DNA from: Lysobacter enzymogenes
GTDB taxonomy: Bacteria > Pseudomonadota > Gammaproteobacteria > Xanthomonadales > Xanthomonadaceae
DNA length: 64,000 nt
Direction: 5' to 3'
NCBI RefSeq assembly: GCF_023617245.1
Contig: NZ_CP067396.1
Location: 1,178,001 to 1,242,000 of the forward strand
Positions 23,972-32,414 of this stretch are shown here, in pieces. A model generated the notes under the pieces. The model ran no database searches. It saw only the letters and a program-made list of their open reading frames with translations, and was not told where the DNA came from. The translations under genes were made by a program, and so were the position numbers. The number at the start of each line of letters is the position of its first letter. Within the stretch, counting starts at the first letter, position 1.

Positions 23972-25399
23972 TCAGCGCTCTTCCGGCGCGCTCAGGCCGT
24001 GCTTTTCCAGCCGCCGGTATAGGCTCTGGCGGGTGATGCCGAGCTGGTCGGCGGCGCGCTGCAGGTTGCCGCCGTGGCGCTCCAGCGCTTGCCGGATCAG
24101 GCGCGCTTCGGCCTGTTCCAGGGTGATCCGGCTCCAATCCGGCTCGTCGCCGTCGGCGCCGCCGCCGCCGCGCAACTGCAGCTCGGCCGCGTCCAACTGC
24201 GCGCCGCGCGCGAGCAGCGCGGCGCGTTCCATCGCGTGGGCCAGCTCGCGCACGTTGCCCGGCCACGGGTAGCGTAGCAGCGCGCGTTCCGCCGCCGCGC
24301 TCAGCGCCGGCGGCTCGCGCCGGTAACGGGCCGCGGCCTGGGCCAGGTACAGGCGCGCCAGCGGCACGATGTCGGCGTCGCGCTCGCGCAGCGGCGGCAG
24401 GGTGATCTCGAAAGTGTTCAGGCGGTACAGCAGGTCCTGGCGGAAGCGGCTCTCGCGCACCTCGTGGGCCAGGTCGAGGTTGGTCGCCGCGATCAGGCGG
24501 ACATCGGCGCGCTGGGTGCGCGAGGAGCCCACGCGCTCGAACTCGCCGTCCTCGACCACGCGCAGCAGCGCCGCCTGCTGCGCCGCCGGCACGGTGCCGA
24601 TCTCGTCGAGGAACAGGCTGCCGCCGTCGGCCAGCTCGAAGCGGCCGGCGCGCTCGGATTTGGCGTCGGTGTAGGCGCCGCGGACGTGGCCGAACAGTTC
24701 CGATTCGAACACGCCCGGCGCCAGCGCGCCGACGTTGACCTTGACGAACGCGCGCGCCGCGCGCGGCGACCACTCGTGCAGCTTCTGCGCGATCAGGGTC
24801 TTGCCGGTGCCGTTCTCGCCCAGCAGCAGCACGTTGGCGTCGGTGCCGGCGATGCGCCGCAGCGATTCGACCGCCGCGCGCATGCTCGGCGATTCGGCCA
24901 CGAACTCGCCGTCGTGCGCCAGCAGCAGCGTCTGCGCCGCGCTCAGGCGCTGTTCGTTGAGATGGCTGCGGTGCAGCGCGATCTGGGTCGCCAGCACTTG
25001 CAGCAGGCGCACGTTGCTCCACGGTTTCTCGATGAAGTCGGCCGCGCCCACGCGCATCGCCTCCACCGCCAGGCCGACGCTGGCCCAGGCGGTCATCGCC
25101 AGCACCGGCAGCTGCGGCGCCGCCGCGCGCAGGCGCGCGATCAGCTGCAGGCCCTCGCCGCCGGAGGTGGTGTCGCGGCGGTAGTTCATGTCGACGATCG
25201 CGGCGGCGTACTGCGCGCTTTCGATCCGGGCCGCGGCCTCGTCCGGCGAGGCCGCGATGTCGGCCTGGTAATCGTCGGAGACCAGCAGCAGGCGCAGCGC
25301 CTGGGCGACGTCGGCGTCGTCCTCGACGATCAGCACGCGCCGCGGCGGCGCTGCGCGCGCCGGCTTGCGTGGGCTGTGGCTGACCGCTGCGTCGTCCAT
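23972..25399 (-). CDS. NtrC-family sigma-54-dependent response regulator
   Basis: A 475-residue activator with a receiver domain (VLIVEDDADVAQAL acidic pair, phospho-aspartate in AAIVDMNYR, lysine in FIEKPW), an AAA+ domain (Walker A GENGTGKT, Walker B GGSLFLDEIG) and a C-terminal Fis-type helix-turn-helix (GGNLQRAADQLGITRQSLYRR). The sigma-54 contact loop reads GAYTDA rather than GAFTGA. It likely activates the sigma-54 promoter at 22508-22523. The ATG at 25399 gives a receiver with a short basic extension; the frame is open further but only as antisense shadow. Confidence 0.94.
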   Translation of the reverse strand: MDDAAVSHSPRKPARAAPPRRVLIVEDDADVAQALRLLLVSDDYQADIAASPDEAAARIESAQYAAAIVDMNYRRDTTSGGEGLQLIARLRAAAPQLPVLAMTAWASVGLAVEAMRVGAADFIEKPWSNVRLLQVLATQIALHRSHLNEQRLSAAQTLLLAHDGEFVAESPSMRAAVESLRRIAGTDANVLLLGENGTGKTLIAQKLHEWSPRAARAFVKVNVGALAPGVFESELFGHVRGAYTDAKSERAGRFELADGGSLFLDEIGTVPAAQQAALLRVVEDGEFERVGSSRTQRADVRLIAATNLDLAHEVRESRFRQDLLYRLNTFEITLPPLRERDADIVPLARLYLAQAAARYRREPPALSAAAERALLRYPWPGNVRELAHAMERAALLARGAQLDAAELQLRGGGGADGDEPDWSRITLEQAEARLIRQALERHGGNLQRAADQLGITRQSLYRRLEKHGLSAPEER

Positions 25400-25537
25400 G
25401 GGCCGGTGGTCGGTGGAAGGGGCGGAATGCGCCGCGCCGCGATGCGCGAGCGACGGCCCAGCATGCCCTGTCGCTGCGCGGATGGCGAGCGCGCCGCCGC
25501 TGCCCAAGCGCGCGCGCGCGTGCCATGCTTTGCCGAT

Positions 25538-26788
25538 ATGTCCGTCCCGCATCCGCTCAGCGCCACCAGCTACGCCGCCCGCATCGCCTTCGTGGTCGAG
25601 CTGGCCGAACGCCTGCACAGCTACGGCACCACCGCGCAGCGGCTGGAGGGGGCGGTCACCTCGGTGGCGCAGAAGCTGCGGCTGGAGTGCGAGCCCTGGT
25701 CCAATCCGACCGGGCTGATCCTGACCTTCAGCGACCCGCAGCGGCCGATGGGCGACAGCGACACCACCCGGGTCATCCGCCTGCCGCCGGGCGAGAACGA
25801 TCTGTACCGGCTCAGCGAGACCGACCGCATCGCCGAGGACGTGATGGCCGGGCGCCTGGACCTGGCCGCCGGCCACGCCGCGTTGGAAGCGCTGGACCGC
25901 CCGCGCACGCGCCGCTGGCGGGCGATGCAGGTGTTCGGCTACGGCCTGGCCGCCGGCGCGGTGGCGGCGTTGCTGCGGCTGCCGTGGCTGGACATCGGCG
26001 TGGCCGCGGTCAACGGCCTGATGATCGGCCTGCTGGTCGACGTGTCCGGCCAGCGCCCGCGCCTGCGCGAGGCGCTGGAGGCCATCGCCGGCATGTTCGC
26101 GGCGGCGGCGGTGGTGCTGGTGGCCAACTTCGTCGCCCCGCTGAACCAGAACACGGTGATCATCGCGTCGCTGATCGTGCTGTTGCCGGGTATGGCGCTG
26201 ACCAACGCGGTCAACGAACTGACCAGCCAGCACCTGGTGTCGGGCACCGCGCGTTTCGCCGGTGCGGTGACGACGGTGGTGAAACTCGCGGTGGGCACGG
26301 TGATCGGCCTGTACCTGGCCGACCTGGTCGGCCTGGAACCGGTGGTGCGCGCGTGGCGGCCGCAGGACGGCTGGGTCGAATGGGCCGGGCTGGCGGTGGC
26401 CTCGTACGCGTTCGCGGTGTTGTTCCGCGCCCATCGCGCCGATTATCCCAAGGTCATGGCCGCGGCCGCCGGCGGTTATCTGATCTCGCGTTTCGTCGGC
26501 CTGGCCTGGGGCAGTCCGGCGGGAATCTTCCTGGCCGCGCTGGTCATGACCGCGCTGGGCAACGCCTACGCGCGCTGGGGCAACCGGCCCGGCGCGATCC
26601 TGCGCGTGCCCGGCATCATCTTGCTGGTGCCCGGCAGCGTCAGCCTGCGCGGGCTGCTGAACATGCTGCAGCAGCAGGACGTGCAGGTCGGGCAGGACGC
26701 GGTGCTGGCGGTGGTGAATATCCTGCTGGCGCTGATCGCGGGATTGATATTCGGGAATCTGTTGTTGCCGTCGCGGCGGAATCTGTAG
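25538..26788 (+). CDS. Threonine/serine exporter family membrane protein (ThrE-like)
   Basis: A 416-residue inner-membrane exporter of the ThrE family. The N-terminal cytoplasmic half (FVVELAERLHSYGTTAQRLE) and first five helices match the YjjP-like (DUF1212) module. The C-terminal five helices match the YjjB-like module, so both halves are fused as in Corynebacterium ThrE. LLPGMALTNAVNELTSQHLVSG is a family signature. The ATG at 25538 is chosen because upstream in-frame sequence is antisense to the regulator gene; the 138-bp divergent gap must hold both promoters. The substrate, threonine or serine, is a family inference. Confidence 0.88.
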   Translation: MSVPHPLSATSYAARIAFVVELAERLHSYGTTAQRLEGAVTSVAQKLRLECEPWSNPTGLILTFSDPQRPMGDSDTTRVIRLPPGENDLYRLSETDRIAEDVMAGRLDLAAGHAALEALDRPRTRRWRAMQVFGYGLAAGAVAALLRLPWLDIGVAAVNGLMIGLLVDVSGQRPRLREALEAIAGMFAAAAVVLVANFVAPLNQNTVIIASLIVLLPGMALTNAVNELTSQHLVSGTARFAGAVTTVVKLAVGTVIGLYLADLVGLEPVVRAWRPQDGWVEWAGLAVASYAFAVLFRAHRADYPKVMAAAAGGYLISRFVGLAWGSPAGIFLAALVMTALGNAYARWGNRPGAILRVPGIILLVPGSVSLRGLLNMLQQQDVQVGQDAVLAVVNILLALIAGLIFGNLLLPSRRNL

Positions 26789-26859
26789 CGCGATGGGGGA
26801 TCGTGCGCGTTGATTCGTCTCGGATCGGGCGGCGTGTTCGAAAAAGACGAGAGCAAATG

Positions 26860-26886
26860 AAAACGCCGGCTCGAGGCCGGCGGTTT
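26860..26886. terminator. Bidirectional terminator
   Basis: A 7-bp stem CGCCGGC/GCCGGCG (26864-26870 with 26876-26882) is flanked by AAAA on the left and GTTT on the right. It serves the exporter gene on the plus strand and the H-NS-like gene on the minus strand, whose stops lie at 26788 and 26913. Confidence 0.75.
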
Positions 26887-26912
26887 CGGGGGATTTTGCT
26901 TTTCAGTCCCGA

Positions 26913-27299
26913 TTACTTGATCAGGAAGTCTTCCAGCTTCTTGCCCTGGGCGGTGTACGCCGCCAGCCAGCGCGGCTGCTTGCCGCGGCCGGTCCAGGTT
27001 TCGCCGGTATTGGCCGGGTTGCGGTACTTCGGCGCGACCTTGCCCAGCGGCTTGCGCGCCTTGCGCGCGGCCGGGGCGGCGCTCTTGGCGGCCTTGGCCG
27101 GACGGCCGGCGCGCGCGGCGGGAGCGGCGCCGCCGAACAGTTCTTCCAGGGCGTAGCCTTCGGCCTTGAGCAGGGCGACGACTTTCTTGCGCACCGCGGC
27201 CAGCGGTTTGCGCTTGTTGAGGGTGGTCTTGCGCTTCTTGGCCTGGCTGATCAGATTTTCCAGTTCTTTCGCGGACAACGCAGAGATGTCGATCGTCAT
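26913..27299 (-). CDS. H-NS family histone-like protein
   Basis: A 128-residue nucleoid protein. The N-terminal ~60 residues form a charged helical oligomerisation region (LSAKELENLISQAKKRK). A basic Ala/Lys linker follows, then the conserved C-terminal DNA-binding motif YRNPANTGETWTGRGKQPRW. Xanthomonadaceae H-NS-like proteins (XvH-NS type) share this layout and silence AT-rich genes. The ATG at 27299 is preceded by CCGGAGG at about 7 nt. It is monocistronic. It could repress AT-rich islands such as the one at 17850-17930, but that is speculation. Confidence 0.9.
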   Translation of the reverse strand: MTIDISALSAKELENLISQAKKRKTTLNKRKPLAAVRKKVVALLKAEGYALEELFGGAAPAARAGRPAKAAKSAAPAARKARKPLGKVAPKYRNPANTGETWTGRGKQPRWLAAYTAQGKKLEDFLIK

Positions 27300-27679
27300 G
27301 GAGCCTCCGGGAGTATGGTCGGAATAACGGCCAGTCCCTGGCGCGCGGCAGCATAGTAAAGGCAGGGCCGGGGCGGCGTAAATGCCGAACGGGATATTGC
27401 CCGGCATATTTAACAGGTGGCGCGCGGTATTCCTCGGCGCCGGCATGGGGGTAAATCCAGGCGCCGGCGGCGGTGGGCGCGAGAGCGCGCGGGTGCTGGA
27501 AACGCAGCGCACCAGTGGGCGGGCGGCGGCTTGGGGCGAGGCGAGGCGGGCCGAAGCGGGCTGAATCCGCGGCGGCGGCATTGCTGCGGCGCGGTATGCC
27601 GCGGTTATGGCGGTTGGATTTCGCACAACGCGACCGCGGTTATCTAAATCGGGCACGAAACCTGCTTGGGCGAGCCGGG

Positions 27680-27740
27680 CCGGGTTCGGTCGCGGCCGAA
27701 CCCGGTCGCGTCCGGCGGGCGCCGGGAAAATCCCCGGCGC
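27680..27740 (-). terminator. Two stem-loops downstream of proS
   Basis: An 8-bp GC stem (27719-27726 with 27733-27740, loop AAAATC) begins about 11 nt after the proS stop on the minus strand. A second, 10-bp stem (CCGGGTTCGG / CCGAACCCGG, 27680-27689 with 27696-27705) follows. U-runs are weak, so they may act as a tandem terminator or as 3' protection. The rest of 27300-27679 shows no gene; part of it near the H-NS gene is relatively AT-rich (around 27340-27420) and probably holds that gene's promoter. Confidence 0.55.
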
Positions 27741-27750
27741 CGCGGCGGAC

Positions 27751-29469
27751 TCAGGCGCCGGCGCCGATCCGCGCCAGCACCGCGGCGCGGTCGAGATTCT
27801 CCGCCGCATCGCTGCGGCGGTGGCGGTATTCGAAACTGCCGGCGGCCAGGCCGCGCTCGGACACCACCACGCGGTGCGGAACGCCGATCAGCTCCATGTC
27901 GGCGAACATCGCGCCGGGGCGCAGGCCGCGGTCGTCCAGGGCGGCGTCGACGCCGGCCTTGAGCAGGTCCTGGTACAGCGCCTGCGCCGCCTCGGCCACG
28001 CCGGCATCGTTCTTGGGATTGATCACGCACACCACCGCCTGCCACGGCGCCATCGCCTCGGGCCAGGCGATGCCGGCGTCGTCGAAGTTCTGCTCGATCG
28101 CCGCGGCGACGATGCGCGACACGCCGATGCCGTAGCAGCCCATCGCCGGCGTCGCGGCCTTGCCGGTTTCGTCGAGCACGGTCAGTTTCATCGCCTCGGC
28201 GTACTTGCGGCCCAGCTGGAACACGTGGCCGACCTCGATGCCGCGGGCGATGCCGAGCGTGCCGCGGCCGTCGGGCGAGGGATCGCCGGCGACCGCGTTG
28301 CGGATGTCGGCGATCTCGTCCGGCTCGGCCAGATCGCGGCCCCAGTTGACCCCGGCGAGGTGGTAGCCGTTGTCGTTCGCGCCGACCACGAAGTCGGCCA
28401 TCGCCGCAACGCTGCGGTCGGCGACGATACGGATCGCGCGCACCGGCTTGACCGGCCCCAGGAAACCCGGCTGCGCGCCGAGGTGTTCGAGGATTTCCGC
28501 TTCCGTGGCGAGGCGATACTCGGCCAGGCCGGCGAGCTTGGACAGCTTGATCTCGTTGACCACGTGGTCGCCGCGCACCAGCGCCAGCGCGAACTGCGCC
28601 GCGCCGTCGGCGTCGACGCCCACGATCGCCACCGACTTGACCGTGCGCTGCAGGTCGATGCCGAGCAGCGCGGCGACGTCCTCGCAGGTCTTCTGCACCG
28701 GCGTTTCGACCTTGCGCAGGTCCTCGGCCGCGGCCGCGCGCGGGCCCGGCGAGACCGCCTCGGCCAGTTCGACGTTGGCGGCGTAGTCGGAGCCGTCGGA
28801 GAAGGCGATCGCGTCCTCGCCCGAATCGGCCAGCACGTGGAACTCGTGCGAAGCGCTGCCGCCGATCGCGCCGGTGTCGGCGAACACGGCGCGGAACTTC
28901 AGCCCCAGGCGGGTGAAGATGCGGCCGTAGGTGTCGTACATGTTGCGGTATTCGCGGCCCAGGTCCTCATCGCTGAGATGGAAGGAGTAGGCGTCCTTCA
29001 TCAGGAACTCGCGCGCGCGCATCACCCCGAAGCGCGGGCGGATCTCGTCGCGGAACTTGGTCTGGATCTGGAAGAAGTTCACCGGCAGCTGCTTGTAGCT
29101 GGCCAGTTCGTTGCGGGCGAAATCGGTGATGACCTCTTCGTGGGTCGGCCCGACGCAGTACCACGCCTCCTTGCGGTCCTTGACCTTGAGCAGCTGGCCG
29201 CCGAATTTCTCCCAGCGGCCGGTTTCCTCCCACAGCTCGCGCGGCTGCACCGCCGGCATCAGCACCTCGATCGCGCCGGCCGCCGCCATCTCCTCGCGCA
29301 CCGCGCGCTCGACCTTGCGCAGCACGCGCAGGCCCAGCGGCGACCAGGTGTACAAGCCGGCGGCGAGCTTGCGGATCATGCCGGCCTTGAGCATCAGCTT
29401 GTGGCTGACGATCTCGGCTTCGGCGGGCGTTTCCTTGCTGGTGTGGAGGTGGAACTGCGACAGGCGCAT
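27751..29469 (-). CDS. proS: Prolyl-tRNA synthetase
   Basis: A 572-residue class II aminoacyl-tRNA synthetase of the bacterial type. Motif 2/3 regions are visible (FRDEIRPRFGVMRAREFLMKDAYSFH; PAMGCYGIGVSRIVAAAIEQN). The inserted editing domain that removes alanine lies around residues 220-400 (GDHVVNEIKLSKLAG). The C-terminal anticodon-binding domain ends the protein. It starts MRLSQFHLHTSKETP at the ATG at 29469, the usual proS N-terminus. It stands alone on the minus strand with stem-loops after it. Confidence 0.97.
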   Translation of the reverse strand: MRLSQFHLHTSKETPAEAEIVSHKLMLKAGMIRKLAAGLYTWSPLGLRVLRKVERAVREEMAAAGAIEVLMPAVQPRELWEETGRWEKFGGQLLKVKDRKEAWYCVGPTHEEVITDFARNELASYKQLPVNFFQIQTKFRDEIRPRFGVMRAREFLMKDAYSFHLSDEDLGREYRNMYDTYGRIFTRLGLKFRAVFADTGAIGGSASHEFHVLADSGEDAIAFSDGSDYAANVELAEAVSPGPRAAAAEDLRKVETPVQKTCEDVAALLGIDLQRTVKSVAIVGVDADGAAQFALALVRGDHVVNEIKLSKLAGLAEYRLATEAEILEHLGAQPGFLGPVKPVRAIRIVADRSVAAMADFVVGANDNGYHLAGVNWGRDLAEPDEIADIRNAVAGDPSPDGRGTLGIARGIEVGHVFQLGRKYAEAMKLTVLDETGKAATPAMGCYGIGVSRIVAAAIEQNFDDAGIAWPEAMAPWQAVVCVINPKNDAGVAEAAQALYQDLLKAGVDAALDDRGLRPGAMFADMELIGVPHRVVVSERGLAAGSFEYRHRRSDAAENLDRAAVLARIGAGA

Positions 29470-29633
29470 CGGTCGGGATTCGTGGGCTGGGAAAGGGCGA
29501 CAGTGTGCCACGCGCGCGGCGCGGGCTGCCGCGGCCGGCCGGCGTGGGCGCCGACGGCTCGCGCAGCGCGCGGCGGAAAGACCACGTCGCCGGGGTTCGG
29601 GGCCGTGCAAGAGGCCGCGGCCGGCGGCGGGCG

Positions 29634-29661
29634 AAAAAAAACCGCCGCGCGAGGCGGCGGT
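29634..29661 (-). terminator. Rho-independent terminator of the DUF4124 gene
   Basis: On the minus strand an 8-bp stem ACCGCCGC/GCGGCGGT (29641-29648 with 29654-29661, loop 5 nt) is followed by a run of seven or more T (plus-strand A at 29634-29640). It lies 44 nt after the stop at 29705. Confidence 0.85.
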
Positions 29662-29704
29662 CTGCGGCGGCGAGGCGCGCGCCGGGCGCGCCCCGCGGCC
29701 CGGG

Positions 29705-30166
29705 TCAGGCCTTGGGTTCGCCCGTTTGCCCGGCGGCGGCCGGCGCCGGCGTGCAGTAGGCGCGGATCGAGGCCTCGGCCAACTGCACCTGGGCGGCGCG
29801 CTGCTGCGCGTCGAGCGCGCTGTCGGGCTTGCCGTCGCCGTCGTTGTCCACGCCGACCTGGGCCGAGCTCTGCAACTGCTTGAGGTTGGCGCGCGCGGAC
29901 GTGCACTGGCTGTTCTCGGCCGGCGCGCTGGCGGCGGCGGTCTGGCTCGGGGTGCCGCTCTTGTTGCGGATCACCCGGTTCTTGACCTGGCCGCTGCCGG
30001 ACTGGGCCGGCGGGGGCGAGTCGGAATAGTGGGTGACGCCCTGGGCGTCCTTCCACTGGTACAGGTCGGTGGCGGCGGCCGGGAAGGCCGTCAGGGCGGC
30101 CAGGATGGCGCCCAGGCCCAGCGCCGGCAGGGCGCGACGGGCGGAAATGCGGGACGTGCGGGACAT
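29705..30166 (-). CDS. DUF4124 domain-containing periplasmic protein
   Basis: A 153-residue exported protein of unknown function. A basic N-terminus and hydrophobic core ending FPAAA form a signal peptide (MSRTSRISARRALPALG...). The DUF4124 signature TDLYQWKDAQGVTHYSDSPP follows directly. The C-terminal part has VDNDGDGKPDSALD, an acidic loop resembling a calcium-binding repeat, and two cysteines. The ATG at 30166 was chosen to give the signal peptide. It is divergent from pssA, with 121 bp between starts. Confidence 0.8.
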   Translation of the reverse strand: MSRTSRISARRALPALGLGAILAALTAFPAAATDLYQWKDAQGVTHYSDSPPPAQSGSGQVKNRVIRNKSGTPSQTAAASAPAENSQCTSARANLKQLQSSAQVGVDNDGDGKPDSALDAQQRAAQVQLAEASIRAYCTPAPAAAGQTGEPKA

Positions 30167-30287
30167 GGATGGCTCCGGAAGCGGGGCAGCGGAACGTCGG
30201 AAAACGCGGACCAGGCCGCGGTACGGCGGGGGGAAACGGAATTGCAGCATCCTGCCATGACGACGGCAAGCGCTACACTTCCCAGTT

Positions 30288-31082
30288 ATGGAACCCCAAC
30301 CCACGCCCCGCCCGCGCGGACGCGGCATCTACCTGCTGCCCAATCTGTTCACCACCGGCGGCATGTTCGCCGGTTTCTACGCGATCATCGCCGCCACCCA
30401 GGGCCGCTTCGACGAGGCCTGCGTGGCGATCTTCGTCGCCGCCATCCTCGACGGCGTGGACGGCCGGGTCGCCCGGCTGACCAACACCCAGAGCGAATTC
30501 GGCGTGCAGTACGACTCGCTCGCCGACCTCATCAGCTTCGGCCTGGCGCCGGCGCTGGTGATGTACCACTGGGCGCTGGAGGCGACCAAGCTCGACGGGG
30601 TCATCCCCGGCAAGATCGGCTGGGTCGGCGCCTTCCTCTACGCCGCCTGCGCGGCGCTGCGCCTGGCCCGGTTCAATTCCCAGGTCGGCCAGGTCGACAA
30701 GCGCTGGTTCATCGGCCTGGCCAGCCCGGCCGCGGCCGGGCTGGTGGCGAGCTTCGTGTGGACCTGCCACAGCTTCGACCTGTCCGGCGAGGAACTGCGC
30801 TACGCCGCGCTCGCGGTGACCGTGCTCGCCGGCCTGCTGATGGTCAGCCGGGTGCGCTACGTCAGCTTCAAGGGCAGCGGCCCGCGCAACGACCGGGTGC
30901 CGTTCCTGGCGATCCTGGTGGTGGTGGCGGTGCTGGTGGCGATCGCCATCGACCCGCCGCGGGTGCTGCTGGCGATCTTCGCGCCCTATGCCTTGTCCGG
31001 GCCGGTGCAGGCGCTCTGGCGCCGGCTGCGGCGCACGCCGGAAACGCCGTCGCCGCCGGCCGGCGGAGCGGGGGCGGCATGA
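30288..31082 (+). CDS. pssA: CDP-diacylglycerol-serine O-phosphatidyltransferase
   Basis: A 264-residue inner-membrane enzyme that makes phosphatidylserine, the precursor of phosphatidylethanolamine. The CDP-alcohol phosphatidyltransferase motif D-G-x2-A-R-x8-G-x3-D-x3-D is present as DGRVARLTNT... with GVQYDSLADLISFG. Seven to eight membrane segments and the start RGIYLLPNLFTTGGMFAGFY are typical of the type II (B. subtilis-like) PssA. It heads a tightly overlapped group: its TGA stop overlaps the next ATG, and rimI overlaps that gene in turn. Confidence 0.95.
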   Translation: MEPQPTPRPRGRGIYLLPNLFTTGGMFAGFYAIIAATQGRFDEACVAIFVAAILDGVDGRVARLTNTQSEFGVQYDSLADLISFGLAPALVMYHWALEATKLDGVIPGKIGWVGAFLYAACAALRLARFNSQVGQVDKRWFIGLASPAAAGLVASFVWTCHSFDLSGEELRYAALAVTVLAGLLMVSRVRYVSFKGSGPRNDRVPFLAILVVVAVLVAIAIDPPRVLLAIFAPYALSGPVQALWRRLRRTPETPSPPAGGAGAA

Positions 31083-31516
31083 GCGGGCTGTGGGACGCGC
31101 AGCAGCGCGAGTGGCTGCAGGCGATGGGCTACTCGGTGCTGGCCCTGGCCGGCGACGAGCCGACTGCGCCGTCCCGCGACGCAGGCGAGGACGCGCGCGC
31201 AAGCGAGCGCGATCGCGCCGCGGCCCGCGCCCCGAACGAGACGCCGAACCGCGGCGCGCCCTGCGCCGACCGGCGCGCGGACGAACGCGGCGAACCGGCG
31301 CGCGGCGATGGCGGACGCGCGAACGCCGGCGCACAGGGACAGCGCAACCAGGGCGCCGAGAGCGCGCTGCTGCGCAACCTGCTGCGTGCCGCCCGGCGCG
31401 CATCGGGCGACCCCGAGGTGCAGGCCCTGTTCGATCCGGACGCCCTGCGCGCGCCCGCCGCCAAGCGCGCGCTGTGGCCGCGCCTGCGCGCGCTGCGCCG
31501 GGGCGCGCGCGGATGA
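31079..31516 (+). CDS. Putative DNA polymerase III psi subunit (HolD-like)
   Basis: A 145-residue protein with overlaps at both ends (ATGA with pssA, ATGA with rimI). The N-terminus REWLQAMGYSVLALAGDEP resembles the short chi-binding peptide of psi (in E. coli WQLQQLGITQWSL). The C-terminus ALRAPAAKRALWPRLRALRR resembles the end of E. coli psi (LRANPTARAALWQQI). Between them lies an Ala/Arg/Glu-rich low-complexity stretch (about residues 30-95). In E. coli holD sits directly before rimI, as here, and the chi gene holC is also in this window. The assignment rests on short matches and synteny; otherwise call it hypothetical. Confidence 0.55.
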   Translation: MSGLWDAQQREWLQAMGYSVLALAGDEPTAPSRDAGEDARASERDRAAARAPNETPNRGAPCADRRADERGEPARGDGGRANAGAQGQRNQGAESALLRNLLRAARRASGDPEVQALFDPDALRAPAAKRALWPRLRALRRGARG

Positions 31517-32007
31517 GCGCGCTGGCGCCGGACCTGGAGGACGCCAGCGCCGCGCCGACCGGACTGCGGCCGATGCGCGAGGACGACCTCGACGCGGTCC
31601 ACGCCATCGAGATCCGCGCCTACGAATTCCCCTGGACCCCGGGCATCTTCCGCGACTGCCTGCGCGCGGACTATCCGTCCTGGGTGCTGACCGACGCCGG
31701 CCGCGTGATCGGCTATTTCCTGATGAGCGTGGCCGCCGGCGAGGCGCACGTGCTCAACGTCTGCGTCGCGCCCGAAGCGCACGGCCGCGGCCACGGCCGC
31801 CGGCTGCTGCGCGCGCTGCTGCGCATCGCCCGCGGCCGCGGCGCCGAGCGGGTGTTCCTGGAAGTGCGCCCGTCCAACCCCGGCGCGATCGCGCTGTACC
31901 ACAGCGAAGGTTTCAACGAGATCGGCCGCCGCCCGCGCTACTACCCGGCCCGCGGCGGGCGCGAGGACGCGCTGGTGATGGCGATCGAATTGCTCGCGCA
32001 GGAGTGA
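31513..32007 (+). CDS. rimI: Ribosomal protein S18-alanine N-acetyltransferase
   Basis: A 164-residue GNAT acetyltransferase that acetylates the N-terminus of ribosomal protein S18. The acetyl-CoA loop is PEAHGRGHGRRLLRALL (R-x2-G-x-G type). IEIRAYEFPWTPGIFRDCL and LEVRPSNPGAIALYHSEGFNEIGRRPRYYP are close RimI signatures. It overlaps the upstream gene by 4 nt and is the last gene of the pssA group. Repeats and then a terminator follow it. Confidence 0.95.
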   Translation: MSALAPDLEDASAAPTGLRPMREDDLDAVHAIEIRAYEFPWTPGIFRDCLRADYPSWVLTDAGRVIGYFLMSVAAGEAHVLNVCVAPEAHGRGHGRRLLRALLRIARGRGAERVFLEVRPSNPGAIALYHSEGFNEIGRRPRYYPARGGREDALVMAIELLAQE

Positions 32008-32045
32008 GCGGCCGTTGGGGGAGGGTCCTGCGGGCTCGATGTTTC

Positions 32046-32330
32046 GTGGGAGGGCCTTCAGGCCCGATGCTTTTGTGTCGGGTCGCCGAGCGCTGATCGG
32101 AAGGCGTCGGGGCTGAAGCCCCTCCCACAAGAGCGAGTCCCGGGCTCCGACGCCGCCCGGCGGGCGTGGGAGGGTCTTCAGGCCCGATGCTTTTGTGTCG
32201 GGTCGCCGGGCGCTGATCGGAAGGCATCGGGGCTGAAGCCCCTCCCACAAGAGCGAGTCCCGGGCTCCTGGGTCGCTTGGCTGGTCGTGGGAGGGCCTTC
32301 AGGCCCGACGCTCTTGTGTCCGGTCGCTGC
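32046..32330. repeat. 120-bp tandem repeat with internal inverted halves, about 2.4 copies
   Basis: GTGGGAGGGCCTTCAGGCCC starts at 32046, recurs at 32166 with one change, and again at 32287. Each unit also carries the near-inverse GGGGCTGAAGCCCCTCCCAC about 60 nt later, so each unit can fold into a large imperfect hairpin. The half-site also builds the 34-bp repeats at 7653-7824. It occupies most of the 407-bp gap between rimI and valS, in which I see no gene. Confidence 0.85.
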
Positions 32331-32363
32331 GCAAGGCAGAAAGCCGACCGCCGGACGCATACG

Positions 32364-32392
32364 AAAAAGCCGCGACCAAGTCGCGGCTTTTT
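32364..32392. terminator. Bidirectional terminator between rimI and valS
   Basis: The stem AAAAAGCCGCGA / TCGCGGCTTTTT (32364-32375 with 32381-32392) with a CCAAG loop has an A-run on one side and a T-run on the other. It can stop transcription from both converging genes. Confidence 0.9.
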
Positions 32393-32414
32393 CGTCGATC
32401 CCAAACGCCCGGAC

